A stretch of DNA of 64,000 bases, taken from Tribonema minus. Lineage: Eukaryota > Sar > Xanthophyceae > Tribonematales > Tribonemataceae. Both the position numbers and the translations under genes were made by a program. Of this stretch, positions 52,892 through 63,926 are shown one piece after another. Position 1 is the stretch's first letter. Each line of letters begins with the position of its first letter. The notes under the pieces were generated by a model. The model was given only the letters and a program-made list of their open reading frames with translations, did not search any database and was not told where the DNA came from. The stretch is taken from the NCBI GenBank assembly GCA_017506865.1, contig JAFCMP010000001.1:310001-374000 (forward strand). Reading direction: 5' to 3'.

Positions 52892-55800
52892 GTGAAGCGA
52901 AGAGTCCTATCGCCGATGCCTTTGCTGGACGAGGGATGCCTGCTGGAGCTGCTGCGCGAAGAGGGCATGAAGCCCATGCACGCCCACACAGTCTGGCACA
53001 ATGCCATCGTACTAGCGCACAAGACCCGGCAGGATGGCGGCGACTACACGACGACTCGCCTGACGGAGGACATACCCAAAATTCCCGTACGCCTCAATGC
53101 ACTGATTCAGGAGCGCTTTGCGGTGTTCACCAGCAAGGTCGTGCAGCTGCAGCAATCGGCGGATGGCACCACGAAGCTGCTGGTTGAACTTCAGGATGGA
53201 CAGAGGGTGGAGAGCGTCATCATACCACACCTGACCGCTGATGGTCATGCCAGGAATACACTCTGCGTGAGCAGCCAGATCGGGTGCCAGATGGGGTGAG
53301 TTGGCGATGTTGGTGTGGCATTGTGAAGTCATTGTGTCAACAGAGGTGCACTTGAGAGGCTTCACGACAGTAGATCATTGATGCGCAAATCTTCGAGCAT
53401 TTCAAACTACATTCAGCATAGCACATTTATGCGCAATAGCTACAGGTATTGGCGCTTCTTGCCAAGTGGGCTCATCGTTAAGCCGTTCGCTGCCAGCATG
53501 TGACATAAGCCGAATTAGGTATATTGCTGACTGCCGGCGCTTCTGAGTTCTGGGACAGTCGCTTGTGCAGAACCAGCAGCAGTTTATGGCTGGTATGTCA
53601 GCTTGTTGTAATTATGAACAACAACCCATTTTTGCCTCTCTGCTGATAGAACATCAACAAAATGCGGCTTTCGCTCTGAAATTGCTGGACTGGAGGTGTT
53701 GTGGCATACAGCCCGTTTGGTTCTGACACATGCTTGATGTCAGCCCAAAGACAGAAAGTTACTAGCAATCAGTGGGTGCGGAATCACTGCTGACAGCCCC
53801 GTCCCAAAAATTGCTCTCGTGGCAGGTGCACCTTTTGCGCGACAGGAACCATGGGGCTCAAGGGGGACTTGCTGGGGGGAGAAATACTGGAGCAGCTGCT
53901 GCACGCGTGCATGGTGGCGCCGATGCGCAACATTGTGAGTGCCCTGACTGCACACTGGAAAGTTCTCTGTCAGCGTCAAGTAAGCCCTCTGCCCTGTGCA
54001 ACGTTGAGTGCCCTGAATGCACACCGTCAAGGCTCTCCGTCAGCGTCAAGAAAGCCCTCTCTGCCTGTGCAACATATGCTAACCCTGACCCTAACCCTAA
54101 ACATCCCACGCGTCCGCAGCGCACTCGCACAGACCAACATGTCGCAATCAGCGTGTGGTAATGCGCCGCATCAATGCGCTGCTTCACCTGTGCAGGTGAA
54201 AGCACGCTCCGCTGCAGCGCTGGCAACGTCAAGCAGCTGCCTTGGGGTTCACCTCTGCTTGCTGTTGCCTGCTGTGGGTCATTACCGTCAGCACCATTTG
54301 TACACTTGGCTGCTTGGCGTTACATCACCTCTCCTTAGAGTCCACACAGTGAACTCCATGTGGTCCACATGTTGAACTCTCTATCTTCATGATATCTTAT
54401 GAGAACGAATCAAAAGATCGTAGAGCTATTAGTAGCTCAACCTCAGCACCTGGCCAGACTCGCCCCTTCCCACCTAGAAGTGCTGCACTCCTCAGTGAGT
54501 GAATGAGAAGCACTTTGGATCTTCTCCAAGGCTTTGCGTGTGTCGGCCTGGCTGCTCTCTTGAACATTCTGTACCTAAGTGCAGGTTTAGAAACAGATGC
54601 CACGACCTTCTGTATGCATGAAAACGCCTGTCGCCAATGCTCCATGTGAGAGCAAATGCAGTGCACTACGCGCATCTCGCAGCGCTTTAGGAACTCATAC
54701 ATTTGTGGTGACCGCACATCGCGTACTCTTTCGTGCGCAGGTGTTCATGGGTATGGGAGAGCCGCTCAACAACTACGAGGTGAGGCGGAGCTGCATTACT
54801 CTTGATTGAGGGTTTGTACCACTGGCCATAAGGGTATGTATCACTCATACATTTGACTTACCTGCTGCAGCACTCAAGCACAGCTTCAGCCCCACAAAGT
54901 CAACATTTGCGGGCGTGGCGCAGAGCTCAACAGCGTCAAAGCACACGTCTGCCTGCCTTTGCATCTGCACAGCATCTTGCGCTGAACTATATGTCGCTTA
55001 CGCGGTTGGCGCATGTTGCCCGTGTGAATGCGCAGGCTGTCATGAGCGCCATACGGGGCATGAACGACCCCAAACGCTTCTGCATCAGCCAGAGGCACAT
55101 CACGCTGTCGACCGTCGGCGTGGTGCCGGCCATACGCAGGTACATGCTTATGTTATCGTGTATTCAATGTTGAGGTTGAGGTTGGCGTTAGAGGTCAGGC
55201 CTGATCTGAATGCTCGATGCGTACAGTCAACTGGCTGAACAAGTTGCGCCTACCTGTTGTATTTGCGCTGGCCTCCTGTGGCTGCAATACAGATCAACTG
55301 GTGCAGTCCTGCTTGCTCTTTCTGGCATGGCTGAGCCCTTCATCATCGTATTGCCAGTGTGACAGCGGCTGGCATCCAATTGCTACGCGGACGAATGAAT
55401 GTTTGAATGAATGTCAAGGCGCTCCGGTGTTGCTTGCTGTCACTGTTGCCTGCAATGCAGCCCAAACGATGCAGAGGTGGTATGCCGCACCAGGCGTTGT
55501 GCGACCAGATTGGGGTTGAAGTTGTAGTGTTACTGCACTTCAACGTGGCGCGCCAAGGGGCAGCCTCGCCCAAATGAGAACCCCAACGCTCCTTACTCGG
55601 TAGGAGACTGGGGCATTCGCTTCGCTGCTCAACACATGATTCACTCATGGCGCTCATGAGTAGTGACATGCCGCGCCGCCGCTGCCGCGCAGGCTTACGC
55701 GCGACGCCCCCGACACGCAGCTGGCGCTGTCGCTGCACGCGCCCAACCAGGAGCTGCGCAACCAGATCGTGCCCTCGGCGTCCGCATTCAAGCTGCCGGC

Positions 55801-58800
55801 GCTCATGGCCGCGGTGGAGGCGCACATCGGCCACACGCCCGCTAAAGCGCAGGTGCGTCTTATTTCCTAACCCTGACCCTGACCCTAACCCCTTGCGCGT
55901 GCTAGCACGGTGTGCACGGGAGAACTGGGGTGGCCGCGGCGCTGGCCCTAAAAGTCGGCATGAGGGCAGGGTTGGGCTTAGGGTGAGGGTCAGGCCACAT
56001 CCCACCGCACAAGCCTTGTCTCACCACCACAAGGCATACTGTGTAATCTGGCCTCTACAGTGCCTTGCGCGCCGTTTCTGGAGCCCTTGCTCGCCCTGAG
56101 TTCAGAAGTCAAGCCTGCAGAGGCAGCACCATTCACCACCGTGCCGCTCGTCTGCTACAGCTCAGGAGAGTGTCCCCCCTTACCCTCTCATGATATCTGC
56201 GCTGACTCGCGTGCTATCGCTGCAGCTGACACCTACCGTACCCGGGCGCCCATTGGTATGCATGAATGTAGTGTGGCTTGCCACATTTGTGACATGATGG
56301 TTGTGCTGCTCCCTCAAGCGACCCCACTCATGAACTTGAACGTGTGCTACGCAGGCATCCGCAGTCAACCACCGTGCCGCACGTCCACAGCGTAAAACTG
56401 CTCCTCTTGCCCTCTCGTGATATCTGCGCCGACTCGCGCGCTCTCGCTGCAGCTGATACCTACCATAGCCGGGCGCCCATTGGCATGTACAAATGTAGTG
56501 TGACATGCCACTATTGTGACATGGAAGTTGTGCTGCTCCCTCAAGCGACCCGGCTCGTGAACTTCAAACGTGTGCTGCGCAAGCATCCGCAGCAGAGCGC
56601 TCGCTGCAGCTGATATCTACCTACCGTATTCCGCCCCGCTCTGACGGGCGCCCATGGCATGTAGTGTAAACATGTTAGGACTACCATCGTTCTGTTCACT
56701 CAAGCGACCCCGATCGTGAACTGCAAACGTGTGCCGCGCAGGCGTCCGCAGCGGAGCGCGGCGCCGGTGACTCTCCGCCGCCGGGCATCACCCCCGATGA
56801 CTTTGGCGGCGTGGCCAGCACCATCGGCGAGGTTCCCCCTGCCTCCACTGCCAGCAGCAGCGGCGGCGGCGGCGGCAGCGGCGGCGGCGGCGGCGGCAAG
56901 TTTGGCGGCGGCAGCGGCGTGACCAGCAGGATGTTCGGGCGCAAGCGCGCGCTGATAGAGTACGTGCTGCTCTCGGGCGTGAACGACACGCGCCGCTGTG
57001 CGCACGAGCTGGGCGCGCTGCTGCAGGGCAAGAGCATGGTCGTCAACCTCATTCCGTACAACGCGACGCTCGTGGAGGGCGACGCATTCAAGGAGCCCAT
57101 CGAGGAGGACATTGTGGCGGTGAGTGAGCAGTGCTCAGTAGGTGGTGTGTTTCTCAGGGTTAGGGTTCGTGGAGGGCGACGCCTTCAAGGAACCCATCGA
57201 GGAGGACATTGTGGCGGTGAGCAGCGCTCAGTAGGTGGTGTTCTTAGGGTTAGGGTCAGGGTCAGTTTTAGGGTTCGCGGAGGGCAACGCCTTCAAGGAG
57301 CCCATCGAGGAGGACATTGTGGCGGTGAGTGAGCAGTGCTCAGCGCTTGAAGTAGGTTTGATCTTCAAGGAGCCCATCGAGGAGGACATTGTGGCGGTGA
57401 GCAGCGCTCAGTACTTGAAGTAGGTGGGGTTTGAATGTGTCACTACCTGATGAAGTTGCGGTGTGTGTGTGCCCTTGTCTCGCGGCACTCTGTTGGTGTG
57501 CACAGGTTTTTAAAGTTTGAGTGCTGCTGTCGCAGGGTCTCCTAACCCTAACCCTACTAGTAGTACCCGATCTTGTCAGCCACCACTGACCGGTTATGCA
57601 GCCCTAACCCTTGCAGCGGACTGAGGAGTCTCTCGGAGGTAGGTTTAGCCATAATAACTCTGGGTTTTGACGCATAAGTGTCTTCGTGCCTATGCACAAA
57701 ACAGATCCCAGCGCTGTTGCAGTCAACATAATACCTGCTGAAGTAGACAAATAGATAGACAAAAAGAGGCAAATAGAGGCAAGCCTTTATGATAGCGGTA
57801 AGCATCTATTTGAGACCAAATCACGTTGACATCTTTGACACTGATCGCAGCACTTGTGTGCACTGCTCAAGCGGGAGCTGCCAGCATACCGGTTGTTTTG
57901 GTGCCAAACGCACAGCTCCAGCAGAGGTGCCCACCCTAACAGTGTGTAACCGTAGTTAGTTGAAAGTCTACAGCAATTGCCACCTATATCTGACAAGAGC
58001 TTCTGAAGTCAAGCTTGCTGTGCTGATTTTCACTTGCTGCCTGCATTCTTCAACCTTTTTTGCATGCAGTTCAAGGAAATCGTGATGACCTACGGCCTCT
58101 TTGTGACAGTCAGGTGAGTCCACAAGATGCGTTCAGTTATTCATTCGCAATCACTTTCCCTGTGACGCACTAGGGTATACTTGCTTGGTCCACTAATCAT
58201 GGTGTAGCTCTTCAGTTACATCTGCTCGTCGCTCTAATCTCAGCTGTTGCAGCTGCTTTCCACGATGCCTACAGTAAGTTGTACGAACTCACCTGAGACG
58301 TTGCGCTAAATTTTACACTGTGAGCGTGCAGCTGTGCCTGTCAAATTGCACACACGGCATCGTAGTCAGCGCCCTCGCCGACCTCCGTCTTGTACGGCTC
58401 ACCACCTGCCTAGTGTCAACTTCAACCCTCAACCTCACTGCAACGCTCCCCACGCGCGCAGGCGCCACCACGGCCGCGACATCGACGGCGCCTGCGGCCA
58501 GCTCGTGCTCAAGACGGAGGCGGAGAGAGCCGCGGGCCTCGCCAGCACCAGTGCTCAGCAGGGTGGTTGCGGCGGCACCGACATCGAGGACATTGGCAGG
58601 GCCAAGCCTCAGGCCGGCAAGCGGACAAAGCAGAGCACTGCTGCCAACGCCGGCGCGCCCACCAAGTCCAAGGGCCGTACCAAGGCGAAAAGCGCCGCCG
58701 CGGCCGCGCAGAATGGCGCCGACGCCGCCGCCGGCGGGAGCGACGACGGCGACGGCAAGGGCGGCGGTGCCGCTGCTGCCGGCGATGGCGGCGCCGCTGC

Positions 58801-59020
58801 CGATGCTGCTGCTGCCGTTGCCACCGCGCCTCCTGCATCTGCAGACACTTCTGCCGCCGCGCCGCGCAGCCACGGCAGCAGCGGTGCGGGCGACGGCGGC
58901 GGTTTGAGCGGCATGACAATGGAGCGCGCGGTCAAGTATCTTCTCATCGGCGGGGCGGTGGCAGCGGGCGCGCTGGTTGTGTTCGGTGTGCGGTTACGGG
59001 CGCAGGGCGCGCGGCGGTGA
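52892..59020 (+). CDS. rlmN: RlmN/Cfr-type radical-SAM RNA methyltransferase with C-terminal membrane anchor, 8 exons
   Basis: RlmN adds a C2 methyl to adenosine in rRNA and tRNA. Exons 52892-53295, 53826-53934, 54741-54779, 55036-55139, 55693-55852, 56742-57119, 58070-58113 and 58462-59020 join in phase to about 598 aa. An upstream in-frame ATG exists at 52,856. Landmarks are [20 protein letters not shown] with the CxxxCxxC cluster ligands, [66 protein letters not shown], and [12 protein letters not shown] with the resolving Cys. Unusual parts are a Gly/Ser insert (about residues 293-314), a long Ala/Gly-rich tail, and a hydrophobic C-terminal segment [17 protein letters not shown] ending LRAQGARR. 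At roughly 375 residues a standard RlmN lacks these. Introns 2, 5 and 6 hold junction duplications or TTAGGG units. Confidence 0.95.
53936..54098 (+). repeat. 69-bp duplication at the exon 2 donor, followed by telomere-like repeats
   Basis: GAGTGCCCTGACTGCACAC right after the exon 2 donor recurs as GAGTGCCCTGAATGCACAC 69 bp on, with CGTCAAGTAAGCCCTCT versus CGTCAAGAAAGCCCTCT. The second copy is followed by CTAACCCTGACCCTAACCCT. Confidence 0.85.
55866..55892 (-). repeat. Telomere-like tract in RlmN intron 5
   Basis: CCTAACCCTGACCCTGACCC and TAACCCC. A degenerate GGGTTGGGCTTAGGGTGAGGG lies about 110 bp downstream. Confidence 0.85.
56183..56760 (+). repeat. Tandem copies of the exon 6 acceptor region
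   Basis: A unit of about 227 bp (CCCTCTCATGATATCTGCGC at 56,183; CCCTCTCGTGATATCTGCGC at 56,410) ends in GTGTGCTACGCAGGCATCCG and GTGTGCTGCGCAAGCATCCG. The third, shortened unit ends in the real acceptor GTGCCGCGCAG with GCGTCCGCAGCGGAG of exon 6. One decoy keeps AG, the other has lost it. Confidence 0.9.
57074..57420 (+). repeat. Four tandem copies of the RlmN exon 6 end and donor, with TTAGGG filler
   Basis: GCCCATCGAGGAGGACATTG followed by TGGCG and a GTGAG donor ends at 57,119 (the real junction) and again at 57,216, 57,324 and 57,396. TTAGGG-type units separate copies 1-2 (57,158-57,166) and 2-3 (57,245-57,273). Use of any later donor would add 97, 205 or 277 nt and shift the frame. Confidence 0.96.
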
Positions 59021-60331
59021 TGCCGCATGTGTGCGAGACAGTCGTGACGTGTTGCAGTGTACAGTATTTGAGCCAGGCAATACAGGTTTTCTCCTCCACG
59101 AGAGGATGTGCGTGGTCAGTGCATCTCTTGCTCGTGTCTTCCTTACTTGTGCACGCTTCTTGTGAAAACAGCACACAAGCCAAGTCAACGTACATGTCTG
59201 ACCAGAACATGATGGCATCGCACTGCTGCACATGACAGCGCAGCACCTTGCCACTTTTACCTTCCAATCCTTCACGCCGTCAGAAAACCAAGCTGCCGTC
59301 TTGCCACATACACGTATGTTCACAGGTTTTTGCGCCGCTGCTAGTGTTGTCAAATGCTGGACACTGCACATCCAGGCATCTACTTCAAAGACATGTTGCA
59401 CGCGCCTCAGAAAAGCCTATGCATGCTTCCCATGTATGCCTGCACATGATGGACAGCTAGCTGTAAGGCACAGCTGTGGCCATCGCCAGTCCCCCATTCA
59501 ATGGCGCTCACATGAGGCTTGCTTGTACGCTAGCACAACCAAGAGGCACAACAACGCGTCTGTTTTGCCTGCCGATGTACTGCAGCCCCAAATGCTGTTG
59601 AGATGAAAGACATCACACTTTTTATCATCGTCACAGACACCTGCGCAAACATATATGTTTGGAGGCACACTCAAGGCTTCGGGCCAGCATGTGCAACGCT
59701 GACTCTATGTGTATGTGTGCTGCATAGCAGTGCCGGGTCGTGCATCAGTGACTGCAAGGGGCAGATCTTGAAAATGGGAGAGAAAATTTTGGCTTCGAGA
59801 ACATGTATGTTCGACATGATCATTCATACATGTGCATCTTGGTCCACCTGCATGTGTCCAGTAATTTGCCCTCCGCAGCACATGCTTGCCTACCTTCAAT
59901 GGTCGGCATCTTGACCGCACTTTGCTCACAATTGTCGCATTCTGCAAGACTTTCACGCATCTGCACTACTGAGGTTCTGCGGCGCTGCAGCCATGGCTCT
60001 GAATTGACGTCAGGAATCGCACCTGTTCATTGGCACACTCTCAAAAATGCTTTTTGGACTGCCACTGCCATGAAGGCTTGTGGCATCCCTCAAATGCACC
60101 GTCAAAGCACAATCTGTCGTTCATTGCTCTACTCAACAAAGCTCACGACATCCAAAATGCCAGCCCACTGTAGTTCCTTTGCATGCTTCCTATGCCTGTC
60201 AGCGAGCTGCAGCTGATTTGCCTCTTCTTGTGTAGTGCCTCTGGGCACACATTTCTCCAAGTGCTCTCGCTGTCCGTCTCATTCCTAGAAGCGACACGTC
60301 ATTGTATACTGTCATGCCTGCCACTACTTGC
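59021..60331. other. Intergenic region between convergent genes
   Basis: Between the RlmN stop and the SET-MYND 3' end. Only short frames. No gene, repeat or RNA recognised. Confidence 0.55.
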
Positions 60332-60705
60332 TCAGTCCACTGAAGGCGCAATAGGTGCTGTGTCAGCCGCATCACCAGCGTAGTCGGCGCCAACGCGGTC
60401 GCAGCCGAGGCTGTTGCTGTCATTGCTGCTGTTTCCAGCGCCGCTGCTACCACCGTCACCACCGCTGCCGCCGCCGCCACCGCTGCTGAAGCCGCTGCCG
60501 CCTTCACCGCTGCTGACGCCTGCACCGCCGTTGCTGCCGTTGGCGCAGGCGCCGCCGCTGCTGCCTCCGCCGCCGCCGCCGCCGCCGCTGCCGTCGCCGT
60601 TGCTGCCGCTGGCACCCGCGACGACGCCGCTGGCGTTGATGCCGCTGGCGTTGCTGCCGCCGGCGTTGCTGCCGCCGGCGTTGCTGCCGATGGCTTTGCC
60701 GCCAC

Positions 60706-60736
<31 letters not shown>

Positions 60737-63070
60737 GCCGCCGCTGCTGCCGCTGGCACCCCTGCCATCAATGAACAGCGCGGTCAGCTTCTTGCACAGG
60801 GCCTTGTGGCACTTCTTCCAGTGTACACGCTGGCACTCACGGCTGCAGTATCCCACGAGCCCACAGCCGGAGCACAGCAGCAGCGTGCCGCCGCTGCCGC
60901 CGCCGCTGCCGCCGCTGCTGCCGCCGCCACCGCCGCTGCCGCCGCCGCCGCCGCTGCCTCCGCCGCCACCGCTGCAGCTGAGTTTGGCGCCCATGCACAT
61001 CTGGCAGTGGAAGGGCTTGAAGCTCGCGCGGGGGGCCCCCAGTGGCACGCCGAAAGCGACAAATGCAGCTGTGACCGTGTCGTCACTCGGCCCACGCAAT
61101 TGCCCCAGCAGCCGCACGTAGCGCGACAGGCGATAAACTGCTGCGCTGCTGCTGTGGCCACCGCTGCCGCCGTCGCCGCCGCCATCGCTGCCACTGCCGC
61201 CGCCATTGCCGCCGCCCCCGCCGCCACTCCCGCTGCCGCTGCCGCCACTACCGCCGCCGCTGCCGCCACTCCCGCCGCCGCTGCCGCCACTGTCGCCGCC
61301 GCTGCCGCCGCCGCTGCCGCCGCGGCGCTCACGCAGGAAAGCGGCGGGGTCCGGCACCGCCAGCACGTGCTCCACCGCCGCCAGCGCCAGGTTCAGATCG
61401 CCGGTGATGACGGGGTGCTCCGCTGAGCACTGCCCGCCGCGGCGCGCGCACCCCGCAGCCGCGCACTCCGCGAGCTCCAGCAGCTCCAGCGCGCCGTCGG
61501 CGATGTCGGCCTTCTGCTGCGCGCTGAGGGGCGCGAGCATCGCGGCGCCGCCGCGCAGCGCCTGCCGCGCGCGCAGCGCAAGCCGCGCCGCGTTGTGCGC
61601 GCCGCACAGCTCCGCGCGCGCGGCGGCGAGGAGGCGCTCCAGCTCGCGCGCCACGCGCGCGCCGCCGTCGCGCCGCCGCAGCGCCGCGATCAGCGTGGGG
61701 CTGTCCGTGAGCTCGCGCGCGCGCGCCTCCAGGCGCTGCGCTCGCGCCAGCTGCGCCGCGAGGCGCGCGGGGTCGGGCGCGCGTCGCAGCGCCACGCCGC
61801 CGCCTCCAGGCCCGGCACCTCGCGCGCCTCTGGCGGCGGCGGCGCAAATGTCGGCATGACGACGCCGTCGGCGCAGCGTGCGCACTTTACGCCGCGGGTG
61901 GCGTCCGGCGCGGAGCACTGCGGACAGGTGCATATGAAGTCTTTGGTGCGCGCGAGCTCGGTCCAGCGCTCCAGCGTCGGTGCCGCGCAGCCGCAGTCCG
62001 CGTAGGAGATGGTGATGAGGTCGCCCGCCGCGATGGAGTGCGCGGCGAAGTAAGAAATGGAGCCGTAGGGGTTCTGCGAGGTGTACATGCAGTTGGGGAC
62101 GCACGAGTGCGCGGCCATGGAGGCCAGGGGGTAGAGGGCCGACGTGCTGATGGGCGGGCGCTGGTTTGGCGGAAGCTTGTCGAGCACGCCCTTGCGGATG
62201 CTTTCCTCCCACGCCGGCAGCAGCTTGAAGCTGTGGCTGTTGAACTTGAAGACGCTCATCAGCTCGAGCGCGGTCATGCACATGGCCCCTGGCGATCTGT
62301 CTGGCACGGGCAGGTTGTTGAGGAATGCCGCCGCTGGGTTGGTGTCGGCAGCGGTGGCGGCACGCTCCAAGGCGGCCTGCAGTCTGGCCGTTGTCATGCA
62401 GGCAGCTGCCAGCAGCTCCTGCATCTTTTGGTCGCAGCTGGCGAAGCGCGCGGGCTCACCAGCCTTCAGGTGGTGCAGATCAAAGATTTGCTGCCGCTGC
62501 TCGCTGGTCGTTGAATGGAACTTCATCATAAGATCGTCGACCACGCCATTGATAAAGCACGATGAGAGGGCGCTCTCGAAGCACCTCATCGCCCGGATTG
62601 AAGTCCCTGGTTGCCTGGAGGACGCGACCCATGCCCTCCCTTACGCTCACCTCCACACCTCCATTGTACTGCATGTCCTGCCTCGGCTGGCACAGCACCG
62701 TCCCGGAAAGATATGTTGACGTCGTTTTCGGGCTTCTTGCAGCAATGGCTGGTGCGAAAGGCGTTTGCAGGTTTCCGCACACACTGGCTGGCTCTTTGTT
62801 CGCGAGCGCTAGTGCCTGGTCATGATAAAAGAAGAAGTGGCGACGAACTGCAAGTAAGTTGGAGGCCGAATGAAGATTCGCCCACCACTTTTTTGTCCCT
62901 TGTGCTTTCCGTATGTGGAGGTGCTCATACTCGACAACAGCACTGCCGTCAAGCCAAAAGTCTTCATCAACCTTTTTGCCAACCTTACCGACTGATGTTG
63001 AAATGCGTCTAGCAAAGCACCTTTGGCGCGCAGGGTGCCAAGACAGGGCCAGCAAGTGTATGCACGCCAC
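60332..63070 (-). CDS. SET-MYND domain protein (SMYD-like lysine methyltransferase), two frame breaks
   Basis: SMYD-type proteins methylate lysines. In order on the minus strand: NGGVEVSVREGMGRVLQATR with NPGDEVLRERPLIV (SET start, frame 1, to about 62,565), CMTALELMSVFKFNSHSF, MAAHSCVPNCMYTSQNPYGS and AAGDLITISYAD (SET catalytic core, frame 2), post-SET ICTCPQC with KCARC and AAWRCD, then frame 3 from about 61,795 with helical repeats and a C-terminal MYND finger, FHCQMC ... CSGCGLVGYCSRECQRVHWK with HKALC. The finger is split by a Gly/Ser run, and another Gly-rich tail ends the protein. The breaks near 62,570 and 61,795 have no plausible intron, so they are either sequence errors or signs of a pseudogene. 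The start is uncertain: ATG at 63,070 or 62,674. Confidence 0.82.
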
Positions 63071-63296
63071 TTTGCAGCATCAAGGACGGCGCTCTGCTGG
63101 AATTCACCACTGGCAACGCGCAATAAGTGGGATTTTTCAAGGTGTAGATCCCATACGACGGCGGCAGCTCAAGCCTCCAACGGCAGCCTTCATGCCCCAG
63201 ACAACACTGTCACATGGCGATTCCAGCAACAAGCCGGCACCTCATGGCATGCGCATGCACGTGCACGCGCTCAGACACCACACACACCCACGCGCG

Positions 63297-63352
63297 CGCA
63301 CACATACACACACACACACAGCGCGCACACACACAAACACACACACACACAC
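63297..63352. repeat. CA-rich microsatellite
   Basis: Mostly (AC)n with CG and AAAC interruptions. Confidence 0.95.
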
Positions 63353-63467
63353 ACCAGAAGCATCGGAACAAATACGGCATGCCATTAGCACGCGCGACAC
63401 AACGGCTTCGGCGCTACCTACGCGCCACGACCCGAAAACCGCACGCCACCGCGCACGCGCCAGCGCA

Positions 63468-63926
63468 TCACGCGACGCCCGCCCTGCCCATCTCCAGGTA
63501 CGCGGCGTGCGTGAGTGCATACGGCACCAGACCCTCCACGGCGCTGCGGTCGACGGCGTCGCACTCCTCCACGAAACGGTCCAGGAACGCGAGCATCTCG
63601 GGGAAGCGCCACTCGCGGTACAGCGCGCGCGCGCCGAGCTTCATGCGCAGCAGCGTGAGCGCGGCGCAGTCGGCGTACGCGCGCAGCGCCGCGACGGCGG
63701 CGGCGTCGCCAGGCCCGAGCAGTGCTGCGAAGAGCGCCGTCATGGCTGGCACGGCCATGTGCTCGCCGCGCTCAAAGCCCTCGAGCGCGCTCACGAAGCG
63801 GCAGCACTTCCACGCGTCTGCCGCAAAGATCGCCGCGTACGCGTACGGCAGCAGCGGCCAGACGCCGGCGCCAGACTGCGCGCGGGTGGCGGCGGCGGCG
63901 TCGTAGCAGCGCGCACAGTCAGGCAT
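63468..63926 (-). CDS. Hypothetical protein, 152 aa
   Basis: A single-exon frame at the window edge starts MPDCARCYDAAAATRAQSGA and contains ALYREWRFPEMLAFLDRFVE and EGLVPYALTHAAYLEMGRAG. The composition is Ala-rich and helical, in a GC-rich stretch. The non-repetitive sequence with aromatic residues at helix-like spacing makes it more credible than the opposite-strand frames. I know no family. It could be one exon of a gene transcribed from beyond the window. Confidence 0.4.
   Translation of the reverse strand: MPDCARCYDAAAATRAQSGAGVWPLLPYAYAAIFAADAWKCCRFVSALEGFERGEHMAVPAMTALFAALLGPGDAAAVAALRAYADCAALTLLRMKLGARALYREWRFPEMLAFLDRFVEECDAVDRSAVEGLVPYALTHAAYLEMGRAGVA

Noticed and set aside
12349-57560. 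TTAGGG tracts as evidence of a chromosome end
   Set aside because: They are short, on both strands and confined to introns with genes on either side, so they are interstitial.
58313-59028. Long minus-strand frames opposite the RlmN tail
   Set aside because: They mirror the Ala/Gly-rich coding strand, where GC-rich codons keep all frames open.
60414-61859. Plus-strand Pro/Leu- and Ala-rich frames opposite the SET-MYND gene
   Set aside because: They are shadows of the Gly/Ser repeats. No domain is recognisable, while the minus strand encodes SET and MYND motifs.
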